Assembly (NCBI RefSeq): GCF_002797415.1
Contig: NZ_KZ454944.1
Coordinates: 953,745-1,017,744 of the forward strand
Length of the DNA: 64,000 nt
Reading direction: 5' to 3'
Origin: Bacillus alkalisoli
Lineage (GTDB): Bacteria > Bacillota > Bacilli > Bacillales > Bacillaceae_I
The notes beneath the pieces were generated by a model, which saw only the letters and a list, made by a program, of their open reading frames with translations, made no database searches and was not told the DNA's origin. The position numbers and the translations under genes are program-made. This document shows, piece by piece, positions 17,577 to 26,822 of this stretch; the first letter of the stretch is position 1, and each line of letters begins with the position of its first letter.

Positions 17577-19199
17577 ATGTCAACATCGAAAATTTTAAGA
17601 GGTACGTTTATCCTAACGATGGGAACAATGCTTTCTCGTGCGTTAGGATTATTATACATTATTCCATTTTACAATTTAGTAAAAGAGGATGGAGGAGCAT
17701 TATATACATACGCGTATATTCTTTATTCCGTAGCATTAAGTATATCAACTCTTGGTCTTCCTTTAGCGGTTTCTAAATTTGTTGCGAAATATAATGCTTT
17801 AGAGGAGTATAAGGTTGGTAGAAAACTATTTTCATCTGGTTTAATTATAATGGGAGCTATGGGTGTAATATCCTTTTTAGGGTTATTCTTATTAGCGCCA
17901 CAGCTAGCACCGTTAATTATTAAAGACGTTGAAGATTCCGCTAATTCCATTGAAGATGTAGTTTATGTCATACGAATGGTCAGTTTTGCTTTATTACTCG
18001 TTCCGATTATGAGTATGATACGAGGATTTTTCCAAGGACATGAGTCGATGGGACCAACTGCATTATCTCAAGTTGTGGAACAAATTGTCCGTATTGCGTT
18101 TCTATTAGGTGGAGCGTATGTTGTTCTTCATTTACTTGATGGAGATATACAAACGGCAGTAGGAATGGCTACATTTGCTGCCTTCGTAGGAGCTTTAGCA
18201 GGTTTAGCTATTCTCGTGTGGTATTGGATAAAAAGAAGGGCGTATTTGGATGCATTATTAGAAAAGGATAAAGGTACCGTTAATTTATCGATTAAATCGA
18301 TGTATAAAGAGCTTCTATTGTACGCTGGGCCATTTGTGTTTGTTGGACTAGCGCTACCACTATATCAATTGGTAGATATGTTTACTTTTAACCATGCAAT
18401 GGCTCAAATAGGTTTAACAAAAGTTTCAGAAGAAGCTTTTGGCATGATAAATACGTATGGGCAAAAATTAGTCATTATCCCGGTAACGTTAGCAACATCG
18501 TTCGCATTAACTTTAATACCGGCGATAACGAAGTCATATCAACTTGATGACCAACAAGTATTACAAAAGCAAATAAGTAAAACGTTGCAGATTCTTTTAT
18601 TCTTAACAGTACCAGCATGTGTTGGCTTATCTGTTTTAGGTGGCCCTGCATATGCAGCATTTTTTGATTATAGAGAGCTTGGTGGCTATTTACTTTCATG
18701 GTTTGCGCCAGTGGCTATTCCCTTGGCTGTCTTTACAGTTACAGCTTCTATTTTACAAGGCATTAACAAGCAGAAACATACTGTTTACAGCTTAATTATT
18801 GGGTTATCATTAAAGCTTAGTTTGAATTATGTATTCATTCTTTGGTTTAATGCAGAAGGTTCAATTATAGCAACAGGGATCGGTTATTCAGCAAGTTGTG
18901 CTTATAATTTATGGGTCATTAAAAAATACGCTAATTTTGATTACTCATTTGTAGCAAGAAGATTTTTATTGATGGCAATCTTTAATATGGCAATGCTATT
19001 AACAGTGTTACTAACTAGTTCACTAATTCAGGGAGTTATCCCTTATAGTGAAGGAAGAATGTACGCCATTTTGTTCTTACTAATTTGTGCGACAGTTGGC
19101 GCAGGAGTTTACTTGTATTTGAGTTACAAATCAACACTACTTTACTATTTACTTGGTGATCGAATTCGCTTTTTAAGAAAGCAAAAAGAGGTCTCGTAA
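17577..19199 (+). CDS. murJ: Lipid II flippase / polysaccharide-exporter family, MurJ (YtgP)
   Basis: A 540-aa MOP-superfamily membrane protein with about 14 helices, opening with ILRGTFILTMGTMLSRALGLLYIIPFY, typical of the Bacillus YtgP/MurJ group. In B. subtilis this protein flips lipid II across the membrane for peptidoglycan synthesis. The ATG follows AGTAGGGAT. The stop codon sits in the loop of the terminator. The length and the R-G-x-x-x-G core (MIRGFFQGHESMGPTALSQVVEQ) fit the family. Confidence 0.92.
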   Translation: MSTSKILRGTFILTMGTMLSRALGLLYIIPFYNLVKEDGGALYTYAYILYSVALSISTLGLPLAVSKFVAKYNALEEYKVGRKLFSSGLIIMGAMGVISFLGLFLLAPQLAPLIIKDVEDSANSIEDVVYVIRMVSFALLLVPIMSMIRGFFQGHESMGPTALSQVVEQIVRIAFLLGGAYVVLHLLDGDIQTAVGMATFAAFVGALAGLAILVWYWIKRRAYLDALLEKDKGTVNLSIKSMYKELLLYAGPFVFVGLALPLYQLVDMFTFNHAMAQIGLTKVSEEAFGMINTYGQKLVIIPVTLATSFALTLIPAITKSYQLDDQQVLQKQISKTLQILLFLTVPACVGLSVLGGPAYAAFFDYRELGGYLLSWFAPVAIPLAVFTVTASILQGINKQKHTVYSLIIGLSLKLSLNYVFILWFNAEGSIIATGIGYSASCAYNLWVIKKYANFDYSFVARRFLLMAIFNMAMLLTVLLTSSLIQGVIPYSEGRMYAILFLLICATVGAGVYLYLSYKSTLLYYLLGDRIRFLRKQKEVS

Positions 19200-19214
19200 A
19201 CGAGGCCTCTTTTT
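19183..19214 (+). terminator. Terminator of murJ
   Basis: Stem AAAAAGAGGTCTCG / CGAGGCCTCTTTTT with the loop TAAA containing the murJ stop codon. The A and T tracts on both sides may make it bidirectional. Confidence 0.92.
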
Positions 19215-19230
19215 CCCTACATATTAAAGG

Positions 19231-19482
19231 TTAATAAGGTGATGAACCAAAACCTAATTGTCTTTCTAAACGAGTTACTCTACGTGTTAAGTTATTAACT
19301 TGGCGCTCTAACTGTTGGTTCTGACGTTCTAATCTGTTTAAACGACGGTTTATGTCAGCTAAGCCACCACCAGGTCCAGGAAAACCAGGTCCTCCTCCAG
19401 GTCCACCTGAAAATCCTATTCCGATGCCACCAGCACCTGGGATAGGAATAAATGAAGTTCCAACTTGTTGACGATAATGCAT
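19231..19482 (-). CDS. Small Gly/Pro-rich coiled-coil protein (83 aa)
   Basis: The N-terminus is short and polar (MHYRQQVG). It is followed by a collagen-like glycine/proline segment (GGPGGGPGFPGPGGG) and a heptad-repeat coiled coil (INRRLNRLERQNQQLERQV). The start MHYRQQ is chosen because GGAGG lies 10 nt upstream; the ATG before it abuts the ribosome-binding site. The composition resembles spore-surface or exosporium-associated small proteins of Bacillus, but that is inference. Confidence 0.75.
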   Translation of the reverse strand: MHYRQQVGTSFIPIPGAGGIGIGFSGGPGGGPGFPGPGGGLADINRRLNRLERQNQQLERQVNNLTRRVTRLERQLGFGSSPY

Positions 19483-19603
19483 GACATACATTCCTCCTTT
19501 GTTTTGCATGAAACATTTCTATATAGTGTATGAAATAAGGATAAGAGCGGAATCCGCACATGCCTATTTTAAAAAACTAGGACATTAAAGGAGAGATAAG
19601 TAA

Positions 19604-20320
19604 GTGAGAATGGACAAATTATTAGCCAATAGTGGTTATGGAACGCGAAAAGAAGTGAAGAAATTATTAAAAAGTGGCGTCGTTAAGGTTGACGGAAAAG
19701 TAGAAAAAGATGCGAAAAAACACGTTGAACCGGACACACAAAATGTAGAGGTTCATGGTGAGATTGTTGAGTATAAAGAATTTATCTATCTAATGATGAA
19801 CAAACCTCCAGGAATATTATCTGCAACAGAGGACCGATCGCAACAAACGGTTGTCGATATTTTAGAAGAGAAAGATCAATTATTTTCGCCTTTTCCAGTA
19901 GGTAGACTTGATAAAGATACAGAAGGACTTTTACTATTAACAAATGATGGTCAACTTTCTCACTCGTTATTGTCACCTAAAAAGCATGTTCCTAAAACTT
20001 ATTATGCAGTTATACTAGGCGAAGTAACGAATGAAGATATTATAGCTTTTAAAAATGGTGTTACGTTAGATGACGGATACCTAACAATGCCTGCAGACTT
20101 AACTATTTTATCTTCAGGGAATCAATCGGAAATAGAATTAGTAATAAAAGAAGGTAAGTTCCATCAAGTAAAAAGAATGTTTGAATCAGTTGGGAAAAAG
20201 GTTACTTACTTAAAACGTATACAAATGGGAGATTTACCGTTAGATGAAACGTTAGAGTTAGGCGAATATAGAGAGCTAACAGACGAGGAAGTAGAAGTAT
20301 TAAGAAATAGCAATTTATAA
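19604..20320 (+). CDS. 16S rRNA pseudouridine synthase, RsuA family
   Basis: A 238-aa enzyme. The N-terminal S4 RNA-binding domain (MRMDKLLANSGYGTRKEVKK) is followed by the RsuA/RluB/E/F catalytic domain with FPVGRLDKDTEGLLLLTNDG, where the Asp of GRLD is the conserved catalytic residue, then KTYYAVILGEV and the GKFHQVKRMFESVGKKVTYLKR end. It converts a uridine in small-subunit rRNA to pseudouridine. The GTG start is supported by AAAGGAGAG 8 nt upstream. It corresponds by position to B. subtilis YtzG. Confidence 0.92.
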   Translation: MRMDKLLANSGYGTRKEVKKLLKSGVVKVDGKVEKDAKKHVEPDTQNVEVHGEIVEYKEFIYLMMNKPPGILSATEDRSQQTVVDILEEKDQLFSPFPVGRLDKDTEGLLLLTNDGQLSHSLLSPKKHVPKTYYAVILGEVTNEDIIAFKNGVTLDDGYLTMPADLTILSSGNQSEIELVIKEGKFHQVKRMFESVGKKVTYLKRIQMGDLPLDETLELGEYRELTDEEVEVLRNSNL

Positions 20321-20326
20321 TAGAAA

Positions 20327-20360
20327 GGAGCTAGCATTTTAACATGCTGGCTCCTGTTTT
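20327..20360. terminator. Terminator between pseudouridine synthase and bioY
   Basis: Perfect 11-bp stem GGAGCTAGCAT / ATGCTGGCTCC (one G-T pair) with a T-rich tail. Confidence 0.9.
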
Positions 20361-20365
20361 TATAT

Positions 20366-20959
20366 TTAGGCAACTTTTTTTACTGGTTGCTCTGCGTTTT
20401 TATTTGTAAATAAAAGATTAGCAGATATTAATCTTTCACGTACTAAAATTCCGATCCATGCTGCTAACACAGCTTTAATGACACCACCGATTAAAAACGG
20501 AGTAAAACCAGCTGTCATCGCAGCACCTAGGCTTAATTGGTAAGAATAAGCTAACCAAGCTGTTCCAATTGTTAATGGAATAAATATAGCGATCGTATTT
20601 GCAATTAAAGCTTGAATAAATGTAAAAGATGTTTTTTGTAAGTACCATCCAATAAACAATGCTGTTGGAATAAATGCAACTAAATATCCTCCAGTTGGTC
20701 CAACAATGATAGAAAGTCCTGCTTTCATTTGTGCAAAAACAGGTACTCCTGCGGCACCGATTAATAAATATAAAATAATAGCATAAGTGCCATAACGTGC
20801 CCCGAGAATAGTTGCTGCTAATCCGATTGCTAGCGTTTGGCCTGTAATTGGTACAGGTGAGAATGGCAATGGAATTGATAATTGTGCTAATACCCCAGTG
20901 ATTGCTGCGAACAATGCAACGATAATCATTGTTCTTAATTTTAGTTGTTCTTTACTCAT
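20366..20959 (-). CDS. bioY: Biotin transporter substrate-binding subunit BioY
   Basis: A 197-aa membrane S-component of an ECF transporter, with six hydrophobic segments and the BioY hallmarks FSPVPITGQTLAIGLAA and GPTGGYLVAF. It captures biotin. The ATG of MSKEQLKLR follows GAAGGGAG. It stands alone behind a promoter with a BirA-like operator, so it is probably repressed by biotin-loaded BirA. Confidence 0.95.
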   Translation of the reverse strand: MSKEQLKLRTMIIVALFAAITGVLAQLSIPLPFSPVPITGQTLAIGLAATILGARYGTYAIILYLLIGAAGVPVFAQMKAGLSIIVGPTGGYLVAFIPTALFIGWYLQKTSFTFIQALIANTIAIFIPLTIGTAWLAYSYQLSLGAAMTAGFTPFLIGGVIKAVLAAWIGILVRERLISANLLFTNKNAEQPVKKVA

Positions 20960-20981
20960 GATTGTTTCTCCCTTCAACCCT

Positions 20982-21045
20982 TTGTAAACTTGTTGTGTAA
21001 TTTAGTTAACATAAATAATATAATATTTACTGAATTTTATGTCAA
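20982..21045 (-). promoter_or_regulatory. bioY promoter with BirA-like operator
   Basis: On the minus strand, TTGACA (21045-21040), 17 bp, TATATT (21022-21017) form a strong promoter. Immediately downstream is a dyad TGTTAAC-N15-GTTTACA (21011-20983), close to the Gram-positive BirA box TTGTTAAC-N15-GTTAACAA. It covers the expected start point, as a repressor site should. Confidence 0.8.
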
Positions 21046-21086
21046 ACAATTTTTTATTGAAAATCAACATATATTAATATACTACC

Positions 21087-21301
21087 GTTGATGATAGCAC
21101 GAGGCACTCGCTTTCCGCAGTTGGTAAAAAGGAAGGTTATTTTCACTACCGTGAAAAAAACTACTCCTCGGCGCAAGCGCCTGTGGGGTCTCCCTTGACG
21201 CACTTCTCCCGTAGGACAAGGAAGGCTACGACAGCGATACATCGCACTAAGAAAATGCGGATGCATTTTCGAGGAGTCTCGCGCCTCGTGCTATCATCAA
21301 C
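21087..21301. repeat. Dispersed palindromic element, copy C
   Basis: The 215-bp element is in reverse orientation. Perfect 19-bp arms GTTGATGATAGCACGAGGC differ from those of A. It contains both the TTTTCACTACCGTGAAAA hairpin and the GAAAATGCGGATGCATTTTC module. Confidence 0.92.
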
Positions 21302-21353
21302 TTATGTGATATTAAAGATTAAGCAAGTGGTACTAATCTTTACTAAAAATATT

Positions 21354-21403
21354 ACAAAAAAAGACAACCCTATGTTACATATTTAAATGTAACAAGGATT
21401 GTC
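21354..21403 (-). terminator. Terminator of the DeoR-type gene
   Basis: On the minus strand, an imperfect long stem (GACAATCC...GTTACAT / ATGTAAC...GGGTTGTC) is followed by T7. Confidence 0.88.
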
Positions 21404-21443
21404 ATAAAATTCATTATTTATAAGTGTATTTGAATTATGTAAT

Positions 21444-21665
21444 TTAGGAACTTAACCTAACTTTTTTCTGTGTAGTTGTCCATCTCCCTTTAGCAGGGCT
21501 GCGAACTAAGTCGTTATATGCTAACACATTTAAATCGCGCTGAATAGTCCTCGGTGTTATACCGAATTCATCAACGAGTTGCTGTGTGGACACTGTCCCC
21601 TTCTCCTGAATAAACATGTAGATAGCTTTAATACGGGTTAGCATACGGTTTGTTGAAGGCTTCAA
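21444..21665 (-). CDS. ytzE: DeoR-type helix-turn-helix protein (YtzE-like)
   Basis: A 73-aa protein that is essentially only a DeoR-family DNA-binding domain: IYMFIQEKGTVSTQQLVDEF then GITPRTIQRDLNVLAYNDLV. It lacks the sugar-phosphate sensor domain of full DeoR proteins. By position and size it matches B. subtilis YtzE. The target is unknown. Confidence 0.88.
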   Translation of the reverse strand: MKPSTNRMLTRIKAIYMFIQEKGTVSTQQLVDEFGITPRTIQRDLNVLAYNDLVRSPAKGRWTTTQKKVRLSS

Positions 21666-21941
21666 AAAACCACTCCTTATCCGTTTTTCTGGAACTACTG
21701 AGTTTGTTCGTGCTGTTAGGGTGAAAAAATTATTAAGTTATTATTATTCTATACGAAATTTGTGAAAAAATGCTAGGAATATAAGATAATTTACAGAAAA
21801 TTAACAAATAGTGCATAGAAATATGAATGTTTATTCATTATTTTATACTATTTCTTCCTTTATGACTACTATTTTGTGTGAAGATTCGAAACTTTTAGCC
21901 TTTGTGATCGTATTAAATATTGGCTGAAGGAGGTCTTTTCT

Positions 21942-22661
21942 ATGGAAAAAGTACTAGACTTACATATTGAATGTGCAGGGTATAGTGATGACTTACTGGT
22001 CATTCATGACATAAATTTAGAAGTGAAAAAAGGGGAAATGATTGGTTTATTAGGTCCAAATGGCTCAGGAAAAAGTACAACGATAAAAACATTATTAGGT
22101 ATGAATCCATTTTATAAAGGAAATGTTTCTTTACCTAATGGTCAAAGTTTTGCCTACTTACCTGAAAAGCCAGTATTCTATTTTGAAATGACATTATATG
22201 AGCATATCGAATTGATGGCTACATTACTCAATCTAGAAGAAAGCTACTGGAGAAAACGTACGGAAAGTCTACTACAGTTATTCGAAATAGATCATGTTTT
22301 ACATGACTCTCCATCCACTTTTTCAAAAGGAATGCAGCAAAAGGCAATGATTTCGTTAGCTTTCATGAAAGAAGTAGATTTATATGTAATCGATGAGCCG
22401 TTTATCGGTTTAGATCCGAATGCAACAAAAAAGCTATTAAATCTCTTAGAATATGAGAAAAGAAGGGGAGCAGGAATTTTATTATCCACGCATGTTTTAG
22501 ATACTGCTGAAAGAATATGCGACTCTTTCGTTCTATTATCAGACGGTAGAATAAAAGCTAAAGGAGCATTATTGGATATTCAAACTCAGTGCAATCTTGA
22601 AGGTGCATCTTTATTAGACTGTTTTTATAAACTGTCGAGTAAAGAGGTGGAGAGAAGTTGA
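21942..22661 (+). CDS. ythP: ABC transporter ATP-binding protein (YthP-like)
   Basis: A 239-aa ATPase with Walker A GPNGSGKS near residue 38, signature FSKGMQQK in place of the canonical LSGGQ, Walker B LYVIDEPFIGLD and H-loop STHVLD. The ATG has AAGGAGGT about 8 nt upstream. Its stop overlaps the start of the permease by 4 bp (TTGA), so the two form a translationally coupled exporter. The substrate is unknown; the partner is EcsB-like. Confidence 0.93.
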   Translation: MEKVLDLHIECAGYSDDLLVIHDINLEVKKGEMIGLLGPNGSGKSTTIKTLLGMNPFYKGNVSLPNGQSFAYLPEKPVFYFEMTLYEHIELMATLLNLEESYWRKRTESLLQLFEIDHVLHDSPSTFSKGMQQKAMISLAFMKEVDLYVIDEPFIGLDPNATKKLLNLLEYEKRRGAGILLSTHVLDTAERICDSFVLLSDGRIKAKGALLDIQTQCNLEGASLLDCFYKLSSKEVERS

Positions 22662-23773
22662 TAGCAAAACAATTATTTTATAAAAGATTTTATAAAAACG
22701 TGGAGTACCAAAGGAATAACATCAATACAATACTAGATTGGACGACCGTCATATACGGATTTTTGTTTATTTTGCTAATGTTTGCACTTTTAGACGGATT
22801 AAGAAGTGAAGCAACAATATTTATTGAACAAATTCCTCTAGCTGTTTCTTTATTATTTATCTACCATTTATGTTGGTCTGGCCGAATAAGAGTGTATGTG
22901 GAAGAAGCGGATGAATATTTTTTGCTACATAATAAACAGTTTATAGAAATAATTAAAAAATACAGTATCATAGTTTCGTTCACTTTTAACACAATATTAA
23001 CTATATTTGTTGTTACCATCTATCTCTTTTTTACGACTGGGTTAACTTTTACCTATCAAAATCTTTCTTTCTACCTCGTAATTCTATTATTAAGCTATAG
23101 TGCATTGTTAATGAAGAAATTATGGAAAAGAATGTTTACTGGCTGGAATTATAAAATCGCTATAGTGGCTATTTACATTCTTTTATATTTATTATTTATC
23201 CTTTTCTACAAAGAAGTATATTTTTCTATAATACTTTTAGGGATATTCCTTTATTTAGTTTACTACTACTATAAATCAAATAGTTTTGCGGTGGACGTAA
23301 CAGAAAATGAGGAAGAACGAATGAAGTATGTTCGGATGATGTTTCAAATGTCTGAGTATGTACCTTATTCAAAACCACAACAAGGGAATAAAAAAATCAT
23401 TTTTTATAAATCTAAGGGGATTTTTCATGAAAGAACAGAACAAAACATTATTAATGAGATGTTCTTGAAATACTTTATACGAAATTATCGTTATGTCTTT
23501 ACATTTTTACAACTTATTAGTCTAACCGTGTTTGCTATGGCTTTCTTGCCACTATGGTTTAAGTATGGGTTGTTCTTCGGGTTTTTCTTTTTCATAAAAG
23601 AATGGTTAAATACAGTATATGAGGAATTTGTTACACATCCTTTCTTAAGTGTTTTTAGAAAAAGATTACTAGACGAAACATCCCGAGAGAAAGCAACACA
23701 AAGCTTTTATTATGGGGCATGTGGATTGGTCGGCTTTATATTAGCCATATCTACAATTATTCATTTTTCTTAG
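22658..23773 (+). CDS. ythQ: ABC transporter permease, EcsB-like (YthQ)
   Basis: 371 aa with about seven to eight hydrophobic segments spread over the length and a cytoplasmic stretch (about residues 208-265) between them. The TTG start overlaps the upstream stop, with GAGGTGGAGAG as ribosome-binding site. The layout resembles EcsB-type permeases, which in Bacillus affect secretion and membrane processes. The partner ATPase is immediately upstream and pepV follows after 10 bp. Confidence 0.88.
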   Translation: MIAKQLFYKRFYKNVEYQRNNINTILDWTTVIYGFLFILLMFALLDGLRSEATIFIEQIPLAVSLLFIYHLCWSGRIRVYVEEADEYFLLHNKQFIEIIKKYSIIVSFTFNTILTIFVVTIYLFFTTGLTFTYQNLSFYLVILLLSYSALLMKKLWKRMFTGWNYKIAIVAIYILLYLLFILFYKEVYFSIILLGIFLYLVYYYYKSNSFAVDVTENEEERMKYVRMMFQMSEYVPYSKPQQGNKKIIFYKSKGIFHERTEQNIINEMFLKYFIRNYRYVFTFLQLISLTVFAMAFLPLWFKYGLFFGFFFFIKEWLNTVYEEFVTHPFLSVFRKRLLDETSREKATQSFYYGACGLVGFILAISTIIHFS

Positions 23774-23783
23774 AGGTGACAAG

Positions 23784-25196
23784 ATGACAACTATTAATTG
23801 GATGGAAGAAACATTAAAACGTAAAGAGGAATTACTGAAAGAAACGCAACGTTTTTTACAAATAAAAAGTGTGTTAGATGAAGAATCGGCAAGTGCAACA
23901 GCTCCTTTTGGACAAGGAATAGATGATGCGCTTCAGTTTTTATTAAAAAAAGGCGAGCAAGATGGCTTTATTGTCAAAAATGTAGACCATTATGCAGGAC
24001 ACATTGAACATGGACAAGGTGAAGATATTGTTGGGGTGCTTTGTCATGTGGACGTAGTACCAGAGGGAGATGGTTGGACAAGCGCTCCGTATAGTGCTGA
24101 AATACGCGAAGGCAAGATATTCGCGCGCGGTGCGATGGATGATAAAGGTCCAACAATGGCAGCTTATTATGCAATGAAAATAGTGAAGGAGTTAGGCCTT
24201 CCACTCTCTAAAAGAGTTCGAGTTATTATTGGGACAGATGAAGAAAGTAGTTGGAAATGTGTGGATCACTATTTCAAACATGAAGCGATGCCAACTCTTG
24301 GCTTTGCTCCGGATGCTGACTTTCCAATTATCTACGCGGAAAAAGGGATTGGAGATATTCAATTATCCTTTCATCCAGAAAAAATGGAAAGTAGTGAAGA
24401 AACTATTCTTTTAAGTTTTTCTTCTGGTAGAAGATTAAATATGGTACCAGATTTGGCAACAGCAACAGTGCAAGTAAGTGGAGACTTATCAGACTTCTCA
24501 GCTGCTTTTAATTCATATTTAGAAAAGAATGAGCTAGATGGCGAATATACAAAAGAAGGGAATGCCATTACGTTCAACTTAAAAGGTGTTTCTGCACATG
24601 CAATGGAGCCGAACAACGGTGTAAATGCTGGGTACCATTTAGCTACGTTTTTATCGGAACAAGAGCTTGACTGCAATGGGAAGAACTATGTTCAATTTGT
24701 TGCTGATAAATTAGCATTTGATTCTCGTGGGGAAAAATTAAGCATTGATTTCCAAGATGATATTACTGGCGATTTAACAGTAAATACGGGAATCTTTTCT
24801 TATACAGCCGACAACGGTGGAAAGCTTGGAGTGAACATTCGTTTCCCTGTTACATGTGATACAGATGAGGTGAAACAAAAATTAGTGGAAGCAACTGCAA
24901 ATTATGGAATGGAAGTTACGAAGTATGCCGTTTCAAAAGCACATCATGTACCACAAGACCATCCGTTAATTCAAACATTACAAAAAGTGTATGAAGAACA
25001 AACTGGTGAGAAAGCTGAGCTTTTATCTATAGGTGGAGGAACGTACGCAAGGTCATTAGAAGCAGGTGTTGCCTTTGGGCCACTTTTTCCAGGTCGTGCC
25101 GACGTTGCTCACCAAAAAGACGAACATATTTATGTAGAAGACTTACTAAAAGCAACAGCTATTTATGCACAAGCTATTTATGAGTTAGCAAAATAA
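23784..25196 (+). CDS. pepV: Xaa-His dipeptidase PepV (M20 metallopeptidase)
   Basis: A 470-aa M20 family enzyme. Zinc ligands lie in GVLCHVDVVPEGDGW (His) and GRGAMDDKGP-like ARGAMDDKGPTMAAYY (Asp), with IIGTDEESSWK carrying the catalytic Glu; the lid domain is in the middle and GPLFPGRADVAHQKDEHIYV ends the catalytic domain. It cleaves dipeptides in the cytoplasm. ATG with GAGGTGAC. It is the last gene of the ythPQ-pepV operon. Confidence 0.95.
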   Translation: MTTINWMEETLKRKEELLKETQRFLQIKSVLDEESASATAPFGQGIDDALQFLLKKGEQDGFIVKNVDHYAGHIEHGQGEDIVGVLCHVDVVPEGDGWTSAPYSAEIREGKIFARGAMDDKGPTMAAYYAMKIVKELGLPLSKRVRVIIGTDEESSWKCVDHYFKHEAMPTLGFAPDADFPIIYAEKGIGDIQLSFHPEKMESSEETILLSFSSGRRLNMVPDLATATVQVSGDLSDFSAAFNSYLEKNELDGEYTKEGNAITFNLKGVSAHAMEPNNGVNAGYHLATFLSEQELDCNGKNYVQFVADKLAFDSRGEKLSIDFQDDITGDLTVNTGIFSYTADNGGKLGVNIRFPVTCDTDEVKQKLVEATANYGMEVTKYAVSKAHHVPQDHPLIQTLQKVYEEQTGEKAELLSIGGGTYARSLEAGVAFGPLFPGRADVAHQKDEHIYVEDLLKATAIYAQAIYELAK

Positions 25197-25230
25197 AAAT
25201 ATTCGGAAAAAAATAGTGTGGTAAAATGAG

Positions 25231-25254
25231 AAGGTTGCTGACAAAGCAACCTTT
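25231..25254 (+). terminator. Terminator of pepV
   Basis: Perfect 9-bp stem AAGGTTGCT / AGCAACCTT with a short loop and TTTTC tail. Confidence 0.85.
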
Positions 25255-25293
25255 TCTATGAAAAGAACTTCATTAAGAAAGAAGGGCTTTTTT

Positions 25294-26463
25294 GTGCAAG
25301 TGGCAGTAAAAGCAAAATATTCGACGAAATCAAACTTTCAATTATTTTATTTACTAGTGTTCTTTAGTTTTGGAGCGCTATTTCCGTTATTAACCGTGTA
25401 CTTAAAAGATACTGTTGGTTTATCAGGATCACAAATTGGAATGGTTATGTCCATCAGTCCTGTTGTGATGATTTTGATTCAACCATTATGGGGAATTTTA
25501 AGTGATTATACGCAAAAACCAAAGCAAATTTTAATTTATACGTTGATTGCTACTAGTGTATCTAGTATTGTTTTTTCTTTTATAGATAACTATGTTGGAA
25601 TTATCATCATTGCCTTTTTCTTAGCGGTCACACAAAGTGCGCTAGTACCAATATCGGATAGTATTGCGCTTAATTATGTTCAAAAAGAAAAAGAGAATTA
25701 CGGTGCGATTCGTTTGTGGGGAGCGATAGGTTTTGCAATTGCTGTACTCGTGGCAGGGTGGCTTTCTGACTTCTTTACATTAAAAGTAATCTTTTATACT
25801 TTTTCTGTTGCGCTTCTTTTAAGTGCTGTAGTGACACTTTACTTACCGAGTGAAAGTCAACCGATCAGAGTAAACGTAAGAGATGGACTTTCCACATTAT
25901 TAAAGATGCCTAAGTACTTATTGTTTTTAGTGACAACCTTTTTAATTTTTGGCCCAGTATTTGCAAACAATTTTTACTTTGGTTTATTTATTACTGACAT
26001 AGGTGGAACGGTTACAGGCATAGGGATTGCCTTTTTACTCGCAGCAGGTAGTGAAGCTCCATTTATGAAAGTGGCGGGAGGGTGGATTCAGCGTATTGGC
26101 TTGACTCGAATAATGATTGCTGCAGCATTCGTTTCTTCTGTACGTTGGTTGTTGTACTTTTTTGAACCGCCTTTAGCAGTTGTTTTTGTAAGTACAATTG
26201 CCCAAGGCTTTTCCGTTGGGCTGTTTATTCCAGCCGCGATGCAATTTGTGCGTGAAATTGCTCCTGCGAATGTAAGGGCAACAGCTGTGTCAATGTATAC
26301 AGCTATTGGGAACGGTCTTGGTAGTTGGTTTTGTACATTTTTTGGTGGATTTGTAGTGGAATATTATTCTGTAAGTATGCTGTATTTATGTTTTAGTGTG
26401 CTAACAGCTTTTGGGATTGTTATTTTGTTCATCATTTATCGAGTAGACAACGGTAAATTATAA
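25294..26463 (+). CDS. MFS transporter
   Basis: About 390 aa with twelve hydrophobic segments and MFS features such as GILSDYTQKPK in the loop after helix 2. It resembles the group with nucleoside/LacY-like symporters (MFS_1-like). GTG at 25294 is preferred because GAAGGG lies 7 nt upstream; an in-frame ATG at 25258 lies in the tail of the pepV terminator. The substrate is unknown. A tandem repeat follows the gene. Confidence 0.85.
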   Translation: MQVAVKAKYSTKSNFQLFYLLVFFSFGALFPLLTVYLKDTVGLSGSQIGMVMSISPVVMILIQPLWGILSDYTQKPKQILIYTLIATSVSSIVFSFIDNYVGIIIIAFFLAVTQSALVPISDSIALNYVQKEKENYGAIRLWGAIGFAIAVLVAGWLSDFFTLKVIFYTFSVALLLSAVVTLYLPSESQPIRVNVRDGLSTLLKMPKYLLFLVTTFLIFGPVFANNFYFGLFITDIGGTVTGIGIAFLLAAGSEAPFMKVAGGWIQRIGLTRIMIAAAFVSSVRWLLYFFEPPLAVVFVSTIAQGFSVGLFIPAAMQFVREIAPANVRATAVSMYTAIGNGLGSWFCTFFGGFVVEYYSVSMLYLCFSVLTAFGIVILFIIYRVDNGKL

Positions 26464-26503
26464 AGACTCACTCTTATAAGCACCAATAAAATAGAAATAT
26501 AGA

Positions 26504-26785
26504 TAGGAAAGCAAAAAGTACCGATAGAAACTTAAAAAGTATAGATAGAGCATTACAAAAGTACCCATAGACTTGCAAAAAGTACCCATAGAATAGGAAA
26601 GTGTAGATAGGAAAGCAAAAAGTACCGATAGTACCGTAAAAAGTATAGATAGAGCATTACAAAAGTACCCATAGACTTGCAAAAAGTATCCATAGAATAG
26701 GAACGTATAGATAGAAAAGGAAAAAGCAACGATAATACCTTAAAAAGTATAGTTAGAGCATCTCAAATGTACCCATAAAAAGGTA
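26504..26785. repeat. Tandem repeat, 104-bp period (about 2.7 copies), built of ~21-bp units
   Basis: The units begin TAGGAAAGCAAAAAGTACCGATAG at 26504 and 26608 and in a diverged form at 26712, a period of 104 bp twice. Each unit consists of about five near-repeats of (A)AAAAGTAnCnATAGA spaced about 21 bp apart. It lies between the convergent MFS and cysteine synthase genes. Minus-strand reading frames in it are repeat artefacts. Confidence 0.9.
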
Positions 26786-26822
26786 AAATAACAAACTAAA
26801 CTAAAAAGAGCCATTAAACAAA

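Noticed and set aside
25258-25293. Upstream ATG as the start of the MFS transporter
   Set aside because: It lies in the tail of the pepV terminator; the GTG at 25294 has a ribosome-binding site.
26458-26682. 74-aa hydrophobic ORF on the minus strand
   Set aside because: It is a translation of the 104-bp tandem repeat, with repeated YLYFLSFYRYF segments and no ribosome-binding site.
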